From Diploptera punctata (taxonomy: Eukaryota > Arthropoda > Insecta > Blattodea > Blaberidae), in contig JASPKZ010010272.1 in the NCBI GenBank assembly GCA_030220185.1, forward strand, positions 4,823,501 to 4,887,500: 64,000 nt of DNA. Direction: 5' to 3'. Below the pieces are notes generated by a model. The model was not told the DNA's origin. It saw only the letters and a list, made by a program, of their open reading frames with translations, and searched no databases. Shown here one piece after another: positions 54,350-64,000 of the stretch. The translations under genes and the position numbers were made by a program. How positions within the stretch are numbered: position 1 is the first letter of the stretch; every line of letters starts with the position of its first letter.

Positions 54350-54845
54350 CATTTTATACTTTGGTCGAAGAAAAAGTAAGCTAACCTTACTAGAAAGAGT
54401 GTTTAATATTAAACTGAGTTTATATATGATGGGAAGTTTAAATTAATTAATCTGGAAAAATAATTTGTGGGTTAAATTCCTATTTTAAATAGTTTTTTTA
54501 ACAAACTATGTTTAAAATTGAGAAATTGCCTTAGTAATTTTAGCTGAGAAGTCCTTGGAATTACCAAAGCTGTCAGTAAAAATATTATTTTGCAATGAAA
54601 TCAAAACAGATATTACACCACTTTCCTAGATTTACAGTCCTTAGAAATTAATTTTACCTTGTTGGGATTCAAGATGGAAAATGGAAGCTCTCCAAGTTTT
54701 CCATTACCAATCAACCAACCAAATTCTTAGAATTAATAATTTAGTAACAAAGAAAGATCCATTACCATTGTTTTCAATACATTATTGAGAATCTAAGTAA
54801 AAATTCTGGAATTCTCAAAAATATTATTATTATATTAAATTAATA
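54350..54845. other. Intergenic DNA
   Basis: No gene recognised. Confidence 0.4.
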
Positions 54846-54847
54846 TT

Positions 54848-55144
54848 GGGAAGTAAATATTATGAGGTACAATCATTGAAATTCATCGGAGAACATATTT
54901 TGATAACTCACCTCATAAATTTTGAGTTTTTCACAAAACCGCAGTTTCAAACGTAATCACGTCCATATTTAGCCATAACTCCAACTGATGAAACTCTGGA
55001 AAATGGTGACAATAGAAGAGTTGATGACTGAAGATCTTCATCTGTCGGAGTTATGGCTAAAGATGGACATGATTACATTTAAAACTGCAGTTTCGTGAAA
55101 AACGCAAAATTTATGAGTTGTCAAAAAATGTTCTCCAATGAATT
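54848..55144. mobile_element. Palindromic element P10 with one-sided tail
   Basis: Inverted arms 54880-54990 and about 55040-55144. The left arm has ACGTGATTACGTTTGAAAC (minus strand) after CTAAATATGG; the right arm matches it with changes. The tail GGGAAGTAAATATTATGAGG is on the left. A solo fragment of the same family lies at 6258-6304. Confidence 0.75.
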
Positions 55145-55337
55145 AAACAAATTATTACCTATAATTATTTGAATAAACACAAAACTAAAAATAGTTCCAT
55201 TATTTTATATGAACAAAAGTATTTAATTGACTGGAATGAACATGTTTACTCAATTAATAATCATTACTGTATTAAATCTTTGTAATATGAATTAACAAAA
55301 TAATTAAAATAAGACATAACATTATGTCACACACTGC

Positions 55338-56064
55338 TCAAATACATTCCACTTTATTATGAGCAGTCAAGAGAGCTTTGCAAACAAAACCTTTATTACA
55401 TAAATGACATGTGTATGGCCTCTGACCAGTGTGATAACGAATATGTATAACTAAAGTTGATCGCTGTGTGAACGATTTACCACAGATATCACATGTGTAA
55501 GGACGCTCGCCTGTATGTTTCCGTTCATGCAACCGTAGATTATCTATCTTACAAAAACCTTTCCCACATACTTGACACACATTTGGTTTTTCACCGGTAT
55601 GAATACGAATGTGAACTTTCAAATGCGATTTAGTTGTTAGAGATTTACCACAGATGTAACACAAGTGATTATTTTCACCAGTATGTAATTTTACATGTCT
55701 TGTTAAACACTTTTTTGAAGAAAAAGTCTTCTCACAAAACTTACATTTTGTATAAACAGGGTGTTTTGAATTCTTATGAGCATTTAACTGCCTTATATAC
55801 ATAAATGATTCACCACATATATCACAAATGAATGCTTTCGACAAATCATGCTTTTTAACATGTGACTTCAATTCATACGATCGTTTATACTTTTTGTCAC
55901 AAAAATTGCACGAAAAGCGACGTTCACTAGTATGTGAAACACGATGCTTTCTCAATACATATTGTGCTTTAAAAACTTTACCGCACACATCACATGTGAA
56001 GTTGTTAGAAGGAAAAGAATTATTTTGTCCTCGATGTGATCCTCTGCTGGATTCCTTCATTAAC
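55338..56064 (-). CDS. C2H2 zinc-finger terminal exon (8 fingers, last one C2HC)
   Basis: A putative nuclear DNA-binding protein. Coding begins at 56064 after TTCTTCTCTTTTTCTAG (RLMKESSRGS). Eight fingers: CDVCGKVF, CNFCDKKY, CDICGESF, CKFCEKTF, CYICGKSL, CQVCGKGF, CDICGKSF and CHLCNKGF. The last finger ends AHNKVEC, so it is C2HC like that of the 48974 exon. A linker of SKHPVYTK joins fingers 3 and 4. It is the most 5' member of the cluster in the direction of transcription, and no coding exon is recognised between it and the window's right edge. Confidence 0.9.
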
Positions 56065-57167
56065 CTAGAAAAAGAGAAGAATCAATAAGAGATGTTGCGG
56101 CTATTTCATTTCAATGTGCTTCATCTTCCATGTCATCTTTTTTTTCACAATTATTGTATTCTTATATAAAGTTTCATGAAAACTCTCTGCCGCAAATGTT
56201 TGAGAAAAGATATTATATATAACATTTCTTACTGCATTCTGGTATGTTCTTTTCATGAACTGCTTTCTTTAAATTTGCATTTTCTTCAGGTCGAAGTATG
56301 ATCTCATCTATAACCCTAAAATATTCACCATTTTCAAATTCATTAAGAAAAAACCAACGTGAATGCCAAGTTAGTGAAAAAATGTATTATTTCCTCTTCA
56401 CTCCAATATTACTAACAAAATATAAAATATTGTAATGAGGAAATTTTATGTTTAGAAATGTTGATAAATTTTAAGATCTATATGCTAAACTTGGAACGTG
56501 GGAACTTAGTAATATTAAATATCCAATAATTCTACGTGACTGATGATATGCTTTCTTATTAAAATATATAAGCAAGCTTCTTTTTAGATAAGTTTACAGT
56601 TTTATACCAAACCTTGTACTTCATTATTTATATTTGAAGAGAAAAATGTACGTTCAAAATATACTTAATTTACATCAAACAAAATTAATTTTAAAATGCA
56701 TGTTATCAGAAATAGCAGGTATAAGTAATATTCTTATAAAAAATTGTTTCATATTCAGCACAAAAAAAAAAAGAAGCAAATTCCCCATTTTACATGTTTC
56801 TACTAAAGCCATTTCTCAATGAAATGCTCAAACTTGTGCATATTGTATGTACTGTACCAATACTTCATAAAATTCTCGCTTGACATAACCTAGATTTTCC
56901 AAATCACATCTTTAGAAATGAAGAAATATTTATCAAAATAATAAGTTACAATTTTAGAAAACAGATTATATTGGTAATAGCACAAAAGATAGTTGAAATA
57001 TTATTGCTCTATCCCAATGGAGAAGATATTTAACCTCTTAAACATTTAGCATCGTAATTATTAACATAAGAGCATTAAGAACTTATGAACAGAGAAATAT
57101 TCATGTTCAGTGATTTTTAACCATTCAAGTAGTTTAATGCTATCAATAATATTGTAGTAGTACAAAA

Positions 57168-57205
<38 letters not shown>

Positions 57206-57235
57206 TATAAGTACAAATTTCAAGTGGAATAACTA
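56065..57235. other. Intron or upstream region
   Basis: AT-rich, no exon recognised. The frame at 56634-56822 starts inside an old SINE-tail-like TTTGAAGAGAAAAATG and has no similarity. An (AAT)n run lies at 57165-57206. Confidence 0.45.
57165..57206. repeat. (AAT)n microsatellite
   Basis: About 13 ATA/AAT units without interruption. Confidence 0.9.
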
Positions 57236-57239
57236 TTAC

Positions 57240-57770
57240 ACATCCAAGTTAACTGTTCACGGGCTGAGGGAAAGAGTTTTAGCGCTAGTGTCGCCGATCT
57301 ACTGAATCTGTAGAAGGGATGTAGGAGAAAACTACATCCGATCATGTATTGAAATTTTTCAACTTCAAATGTGGGGGGGAAAATCTCTAAACACCTGTGA
57401 AAAATCATAACATGATTGTCAAATTAGTCATTTAAGCACAGAATGCTAAAGCGGTCGGATCATTTAAACTCACAGTACTTGTCGTCTCTCTGTTACCAGC
57501 CTCACAATAAATCACAACTGGCAACATGTAATGAGAAGGGCAAGGAAGGGACAGCTCATTCCTAGACGTAACCCAAAAGTAACAGGGTTGTCAAATTAGT
57601 CATTCTGCCACTGACCGCGCAGAACGACGGATCATTAAAATACATAGTATTTGTCAGCTCTCTACCTGCCAATCAAACAACATAATACAAAGGACAGGAA
57701 GTGGCAACATAGTAAGGGAGAGAAAGCGAAAGATAGTTTGTTAGTTAACATATTTTCCACCTGCACAAAA
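57240..57770. promoter_or_regulatory. CpG-richer region with a diverged direct repeat
   Basis: Denser in CG dinucleotides than its surroundings (GTTCACGGGCTGAGGG, AGCGCTAGTGTCGCCGATC, CACTGACCGCGCAGAACGACGG). Two diverged direct copies start with TGTCAAATTAGTCATT (about 57417 and 57589) and continue with CGGATCATT and a CAGTA.TTGTC-like word. It lies about 1.2-1.7 kb upstream of the last zinc-finger exon. It could be a promoter or 5' UTR region; no core promoter motif was confirmed. Confidence 0.35.
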
Positions 57771-57846
57771 CACTTGGATGGGTAATAAAAATATCATGTT
57801 TATATCTTATAGAATGGACTTTTAAGTCACTCTTTGGCTCCATCTA

Positions 57847-58161
57847 AAAGTAAAGTAAAGTAAAGTAGTCCCACTACAGGCCTTGGGAGGCCCTTGGGGT
57901 AGTAGGAGGTTAAGGCTCCCACTTTTTTTTTGGACAATCGGCACTTGATGTCAGTCGGGTTGTTAGCCCTGCATGATGGCCGCCTTTACCCCCAGAACAA
58001 GTGTCTGGTACTCATTTCCTTTAGAGGCTGAGTCAACGCCGGGCCACAGTGCTGCCAGAAGGTTTTGGTCAGTTTAAAAACCCTGACCCCACCGGGACTT
58101 GAACCCTCGACCTTCTGGCTTGTAATGCAATGCCTTAACCACTGCGCTACGGCGTGCCCCC
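57847..58161 (-). mobile_element. tRNA-derived SINE (family D) with 13-bp target-site duplication
   Basis: TTGGCTCCATCTA flanks it (57834-57846 and 58162-58174). On the minus strand the head is GGCACGCCGTAGCGCAGTGG and GGTTCAAGTCCCGG. The body has CAGACACTTGTTCTGGGGGT, and the 3' end is an (ACTTT)n tail. Confidence 0.9.
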
Positions 58162-58174
58162 TTGGCTCCATCTA

Positions 58175-59795
58175 CTACTGGGTAATAGAAACAGGTAGTA
58201 GAGGTTTGGACCTATCATCCATTAATATTTTACTATTTTTTTCCCACATCACCCTAGTAGTACTGTACCTCAAAATTCTAGTAGTAGAGCAGAATAGTTA
58301 ATTAGAAGGTTTACAGGGAATACAGTTGAAGAGCATCGCAAAAATTTAAAAGATGAGAATGGCAATGGGGTTCCATAAAAATACACAAATTTAAGTAAAT
58401 CATATCACTACAACTACTATTGCAATTAAATGAGTGTGAAAATTTCAAGTATCTTCATCAAGTAGTTTCTTTAATTGAATTTTAAAATTTTTCTACTGAT
58501 CATGGTCCAATCATCTCCGTGACGTAACAAAACAGAAAAACACAGTAACATATATATCAGACACATGTGATATATATGTAAAATACAATGTTTATGAGTT
58601 TTCTTTTGGGTTTTATGTTGAAGTGTTTCTGTAATTAATGCAAAGACATCATTCTTTATGATTAATGAAGAGCCTGCAGAACGGGGGAAACTTAAATGTA
58701 ATTTCAAATGTAGGCCCAGTGTCCTGGAAGTTATATTGAATTCTATCTACAAAAAAATTAATGTGATTTTGCATGTGCTGTATGACACTGGATTATCTGA
58801 ATGTTACTATGAGACTGCTGTCTTTGAAATTTTAAAATATAGAGTCAATATGCACATTTCACCAATTAATAATTACAGTAGTCAACATGTTTCAACAGCG
58901 AAGCTGTCATTTTCAAGACTAAGTATTTTATATACATTATATTCCAAATAAAACTGCTTGGTAAAAAATTACCCCAAACACAAGCGTAACATTGCACCAC
59001 CATAAAAAATAATAATTTCCCTGGTTTTTAAAGTAATTTGATTTCCTTAACTTATTAGTGTCAAGTGGCCATCCCAATGGCCACTGCTACTATTGCATAA
59101 AAAGCCATGGATTATTCTAGTAGCCATCAATTTCGAAGTGGCATCTCGAAACTCAGAATGAATTGGTGAAAACATTGTATTTCCTTTTTTTTGATAAAAC
59201 ATCGAATTTTTACAAATATTTATTTGAAACACTGTGCAGCAATTTGTCACCATTGCATTCCGGAATCATCAACTTCAGTCTCTTCTAGTTTGCATAATTT
59301 TCATCAGAGGAAACAAATCAGTGTGGAGCTTAAATTCTATTTTCAAAATATATACACTATCCGACTTCTCAAAAAATATTAAACTTTTTATCGAATTTCA
59401 TCTGAAGTATGGTAATTGCCCACACTCTATGTGAGAGCTGATGTTTGGAGTGCACTTCATCGGGTATGATATAGAGTGCTGTTAGGACTTAAATTTTGCA
59501 TGTTTACACTGCTTGTATATGCCTTTTTTTAAATAGTATTACACATGCAAAATTTAAAATATAGTGGAAGAAAGTAATATACTGTTATTTAGTGATTTTC
59601 TAATATTGGTTGTAACAAATATAAATCCTATAGAGGTCATTCTGCCTATTCCACTAGGACAAAGAGATGTCCTAAGTATTTTGAATGGCAACAATAATGA
59701 AAACATCAGCTGAGTCCTTGTCATTGAACACTGGGTTGAAGCAATAGAAGGAAATGATATTCTCCCTTGCCTAATTTCAGTTATCATAAATTCAA
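58175..59795. other. Intergenic DNA
   Basis: No gene recognised. Open frames of 60-100 residues on both strands are AT-rich and without family similarity. Confidence 0.45.
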
Positions 59796-59796
59796 A

Positions 59797-60077
59797 TGTC
59801 AGGAAGCTTAAGCCCACCGGTCCCCGAAAATCATCCGGCCATCATTATCATAATGATCCTTCACCGATGTGGAAAGCAACAGGAAGCTACCACACCTATA
59901 ATTCCCTAGTAAAGCTGCAAAGCATAGCATGAAAATGCTATGATGGCAGTGAAGCGGTGTGGAAACCAACAGGAAGCTAGCACACCTATAATTCCCTAGT
60001 AAAGCTGCAAAGCATAGAATGAAAATGCTATGATTGCAGTGAAAGACAACCCTCGGGCAGAATTACTATGGATGGAT
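59797..60077 (+). repeat. 5'-truncated SINE (family B) with internal duplication
   Basis: Begins at the TGTCAGGAAGCTTAAGCCCA part of the body. The segment CGGTGTGGAAA...GCAGTGAA occurs twice, about 110 bp apart (about 59840-59953 and 59954-60050). The end is GGATGGATAAA. Confidence 0.8.
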
Positions 60078-60364
60078 AAATTCCAGGGACTTAAAAATGC
60101 AAACCTCTCCAAACTCCTCTCCTATTTATACTTCAATCCACTTTTTACTACAAATCATGTTTTATGCATAATCCCGATAAGGTATATCACTTATATGATG
60201 AATACATAAGTGTTTCATTCAAAGGTGTTCAAAAACAGAATATGTATAGCATAAAGAGAAAAAAAAAAATTAACTCGCAAACATGTGTAAATAAAAGTAT
60301 AATATTAACAAAATATTCTCTAATAAATGCTTTGTCTGGGATAGTATTTCCCATATTGAACATA

Positions 60365-60575
60365 TACAAAATATACAAAATTATCAGATTAAATGGTTCC
60401 AACACGTCCAGAGAATGTCAAATTCCCGTTTACCAAAGATGATTTACCACCTCAACCCTAATGGCAAAAGAGACCTCGGAAGACCCTTCAACCGATGGAA
60501 GGATCAGTTTTTGTAGTCGCAGAACGGGCATCACACCCAATACTGCATTCGGAAGAAGAAGAAGAAGAAGAAGTA
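60365..60575 (+). pseudogene. LINE ORF2 C-terminal end
   Basis: IKWFQHVQRMSNSRLPKMIY followed by GKRDLGRPFNRWKDQFL and a stop, then a (GAAGAA)n tail at 60550-60572. It is a classic LINE 3' end in this genome, truncated at the 5' side. Confidence 0.75.
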
Positions 60576-60654
60576 TTTCCCCCCTTCAAATTGAAGAGAA
60601 AAAGAAATGTCCAAAAATATATATTTCTTCTAAATGTTTATATATACATCATCA

Positions 60655-60885
60655 TAGTATATCCACGAATTCAGGTCATTTGTTGACCTGTTTCGGCCTC
60701 AAGAGAAACACCATCCAGAAGTCTTTCGAGTGGATGTCCTGGTCTTCTTCTTCCTGCAGGTTGATATCTTAACATTTCTTTGGGTATCCTGTGATCTTCC
60801 ATTCGTTGAACATGTTGCATCCATCTTGACTTATAATCAGAAATTTTGTTTTCTAAAGGTTTCATGTGTAATGCTTCTAAGATAT
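60655..60885 (-). pseudogene. LINE ORF2 C-terminal end, opposite strand
   Basis: The minus-strand frame 60865-60671 reads WMQHVQRMEDHRIPKEMLRY then AGRRRPGHPLERLLDG, the tail of a related LINE. It faces the previous copy tail-to-tail. Confidence 0.75.
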
Positions 60886-60899
60886 CTTAATTTTTTGTG

Positions 60900-61700
60900 A
60901 TCTAGTAGTGTGTTTATGTATATATATATATATATATATTTCTTAAAGATGAATCTTCTGGCATAACAACAAACACATTTGAATTCTATGAATATCAGTC
61001 TATACACTTCATTACCTTACTATTTAAAATGTGGGTGCTAAAATTTTTTCTCTCTCTGGGTTAACTAATTCAATAAAACTTACGTGACATTTTACTCTAA
61101 ACCTTGATTCACAGGCACGACACTAAAAGGAATAACCTAATTAAATTAATTACAAGAAGATGTTCAAAACAATGGGTCACAATTAAAATTAATAATGAAT
61201 ACTAATTAATCATTTCATCAAACATCGAACTAATTGGGTCTACATCAAAGTGGTCTTCACAAATAAACAGTTACGATGTGCGTGAAACATCATGGAGATC
61301 TCAGCGTGGAGGTACCAAACAGTTTTTTGTACTGCCATTTTCTCCTCTCAGTAGTCATCTTACATTAAAATAGAACTTCTTGAACACTAATATATCATCA
61401 CTCAACACTTTTTAAATAGTCAATAACCATGCAAATGCACTGTTAGCATTATCTGAAACACACAACCTACCGTCGGCACTATGCATAAATATTAGTCATG
61501 AGTTTTTGATGCCTCAGGCTTGTCTGCTGCAATCAAAAATGGGGCTGGGTATTGATTTGAGAAACTAAACTTGAAACTCATTTTTCTCGGTAACTACCTG
61601 TGGGAGAAACTTATGGTTACACCATAATTCTTCGTATTTTGCTATATTTTATGAGCGTATGAACCCCATTTATAAGAGTTGATATGTTATATCGATGGTG
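60900..61700. other. Intergenic DNA
   Basis: A (TA)n run at 60917-60941. No gene recognised. Confidence 0.45.
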
Positions 61701-61701
61701 G

Positions 61702-61942
61702 GCAATGAAAACCTCGTAACTCCATTTTGGTAAATTTTACAGGAGTAACAAATAACTATTTTAAATAATTATGAAAATTGATACAGCAATAGTTCCCACA
61801 TATTTTACTACAGAATACAAGTCAAGTTATTAATAAATTTGAAGTCCGTGTTCTCAACAGGTTATGCATTACATATTTCTGTGCTGGTTACTGGAGTTAA
61901 TGTGGTTTTCAAGGACTGATGGAATTGCAAGGTTTTCATTGC
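61702..61942. repeat. Possible MITE with inverted ends
   Basis: GCAATGAAAACCTCGTAACTCC at the left is mirrored at the right by GGAATTGCAAGGTTTTCATTGC with a few mismatches, over a 240-bp span. No target duplication was identified. Confidence 0.45.
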
Positions 61943-62880
61943 TTAGAGTCAATATGTAATGCAGAACTCTTCCTACCTTAAAGCTTAAAATTAAATTTAG
62001 ACATGTTAGACCATACTTAACATAAAAGAACTACCGGTACAGTTAATAGTATATTATGTACAAAAAAGGAATGCTCTTTTAATTGTATAAGGAAAGAACA
62101 AAACCTAGGTGTAAAATATAAAAAAAAATCATTAAATCATTTTAAACTTAGGACAGAGAAATAAATTGGGAGTTTCAATCATTATCTCTTAATTTTTAAG
62201 TATACAGATCCTTATAAGATTTTGTTATTTACAGTTAAACTGGGAATGATTTAAGAGTAAGGATAGCAATGTTCAACCTCTCGTTACTAACAAAAGAAGA
62301 AAAAACAGAGGAAGATGAATGGAAAAATCTCAAATCCACAAATTAAATTATTCATTATCTACGATGGTGCAGGAGACATTTTTAATAATGCTTAAAATTA
62401 CAAAGCTGCACTCCAATCATTTATAAAATAATAAAACAATTATTCAGGAACAAGACAGTTCTGGCAAGCTATGCAGGCCAATAAACCAATTAAAAAGGAT
62501 GAACTTGAAACTGTACCAAATATTGCAGCTTGGATTCAAAATTGTAATAATTAAAAATTATATTTTCCACATCAGAAAATCTATAAAAACACAAACTTGT
62601 CATTAAGAGTTAGAATATTTGGGGGATTGTTAGGGAAATAATCCCTTACAACGATTTAGAAAAAAACACCAAAACAGGGAGAAAATGTGATAATGACCTG
62701 AAGTATATAAAGTTAAGTATATACAGTTAATTATATTTGAAAAGAAAAAAAAATTGTCCATTATTAAGATGTTTAAAACCGAATAATATAATTATACAGT
62801 TAATCCTCATTATACTGCCGCCATTTCATGAAATTATTTGGTGGTACAGAGCAAAGATAGACTGAAACAAAATTTTAATG
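61943..62880. other. Intergenic DNA
   Basis: AT-rich. No gene or repeat recognised. Confidence 0.45.
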
Positions 62881-62896
62881 CTGTACATATACACAC

Positions 62897-63194
62897 GGGG
62901 CATGCCGTAGCATAGTGGTTAAGGCACTGAGCTACAAGCCGGAGGGTCGAGGGTTCAAGTCCCATTGGGTCAGGATTTTTAAACTGACCCAGACCCTCTG
63001 GCAGCACCATGGCCCTGGGGTCGACTCAGCCTCTAACGGAAATGAGTACCAGATGCTTGTTCTGGGGGTAAAGGCGGCCGTCACGCAGGGCTGACAACCC
63101 GGCTGACATAAAGTGCCGATTGTCTAGAAAAAGTGGGAGCCTTAACCTCCTACTACCCCAGGGGCCTCCAGGCCTGTTGTGGGATCACTTTGCT
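62897..63194 (+). mobile_element. tRNA-derived SINE (family D) with 13-bp target-site duplication
   Basis: TACATATACACAC flanks it (62884-62896 and 63195-63207). The head GGCATGCCGTAGCATAGTGG and GGGTTCAAGTCCC, the body with CCAGATGCTTGTTCTGGGGG, and the end GGCCTGTTGTGGGATCACTT. This is the cleanest family D copy here. Confidence 0.9.
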
Positions 63195-63207
63195 TACATA
63201 TACACAC

Positions 63208-64000
63208 AGTTTTCTCTATTGTATTAGTTATAGCAATCACAGCACAATGATTACTGCAACGTCACCACAAAGTTTGTCTAGACAACTTTACTTGTTTCAA
63301 GTTGAGTTTCACTTGCTTAGTTAAACGAACTCACATATCAGTATCACGGTCTTTCTTCTTCATCATCAGTGACAGAATAATTTTGGATAACTTGTAACAT
63401 ACCTTCTGTGCTTATTTCTTAATGGTACACTACTCATTTTCTATAAACTCATTCATTGTCAACGAAATGTTCTACTAGAATGCTGGTTTGGAAGTCCCAC
63501 AATGCAATTCTAAAATTCACGTGTAGCCATATCATCATCATCAATAGATCCATGTTTGCAACCAATCCTGTAATTGTTTCTACCTCAATTTAATTTCGCT
63601 GAGAATCTTATCCCCATTACTCGGTTAAGACATTTAGTTAACAAAAGGTAAGATTGCACATTGTTGACAGTTCTATGAATTCAGGAATTCGCATTTTAAA
63701 GCATTCCCTTACATAAATTTATTTTGTAACAATTTACATATTGGTACTAGGTGAATTGACATAAGATAAGAACATCTGTTTGCAAGAATTCAATGGGATG
63801 ATGCAAGGATTGCACTGTGAAGGAGACGGGCCTTAAATTGGGGGTGATTATATATAGTTCATGGTGAGGAAAAAGTACAAAAAATAAGAAAAAATAAGTT
63901 CAAATTTTCATATAAAAAGCCTAATTTTTTATATAAACAATATAGATCCTGTAATTAATGTTTTATTTTAGGAAGTAATATTTTGAGGTTCTTATAATCA
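63208..64000. other. Intergenic DNA to window end
   Basis: No gene recognised. The last bases (GGAAGTAATATTTTGAGGTT) resemble the start of the foldback-element tail and may be the left end of another palindrome cut by the window. Confidence 0.4.

Noticed and set aside
57220..57408. 62-residue minus-strand frame in the CpG-richer patch as a first coding exon
   Set aside because: No donor in a phase matching the acceptors was found and there is no known domain. Kept only as a regulatory candidate.
1..64000. CRISPR array or bacterial operon features
   Set aside because: No short direct repeats with regular unique spacers. Introns, SINEs and zinc fingers show eukaryotic nuclear DNA.

Overview
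The window reads as AT-rich, repeat-dense nuclear DNA from an insect. The C2H2 zinc-finger genes with linkers such as TGEKP, the LINE, mariner, piggyBac and Penelope-like remnants, and several tRNA-derived SINE families point that way. The style of the SINEs and LINE ends suggests a large-genome lineage such as a cockroach or termite. That placement is inference; the sequence contains no diagnostic housekeeping gene.

The gene content is one family: eleven C2H2 zinc-finger (ZNF) coding exons, all on the minus strand. From left to right the segments are 3559-4648, 6567-7443 (unit A), 13660-14536 (B), 19138-20014 (C), 22181-23057 (D), 26710-27585 (E, frameshifted), 34005-34881 (F), 41268-42459, 42933-43674, 48974-49838 and 55338-56064. 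Each is uninterrupted to its stop codon. Each begins immediately after a pyrimidine-rich CTAG splice acceptor in the same phase, with the exon contributing the third base of a split codon. No matching upstream exon is visible between them. They therefore look like 3'-terminal exons, either of separate genes with distant 5' exons or of one gene with alternative zinc-finger ends in the style of Drosophila lola or mod(mdg4). Units A-F are a tandem array of closely related 10-finger copies. The 41268-42459 exon is their nearest intact relative, because units A-D still carry a decayed piece of its linker-coding sequence.

The DNA between the exons is layered mobile elements. Plus-strand RNase H-domain LINE tails sit in front of units B-F, and unit A has the empty site. 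Four units carry a repeated plus-strand TATA/initiator segment that resembles a solo LTR. There are five groups of tRNA-derived SINE-like repeats, many with clear target-site duplications (TSDs). Other remnants include LINE RT pieces (one with twin-priming inversion), a decayed mariner (37490-38540), a decayed piggyBac (about 39203-40110) and a Penelope-like RT thumb/GIY-YIG fragment (35320-35795).

The most unusual structural class is a set of large near-perfect palindromes (972-1184, 2041-2100, 33493-33743, 35237-35841, 43824-43985, 47191-47750, 48718-48900, 53254-53642, 54848-55144). Most have a single-sided tail containing AACACTATGAGG. Most arms carry a stem-loop of the form CTGANGATGGA...GAAAC whose stem changes in a compensated way between copies. 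I read these as inverted-dimer Penelope-like elements with decayed hammerhead-ribozyme-like cores.

The right end (56-64 kb) holds no recognisable gene. It has a CpG-richer patch with direct repeats at 57.24-57.76 kb, which could be a 5' regulatory region for the minus-strand cluster, followed by SINEs and LINE ends.
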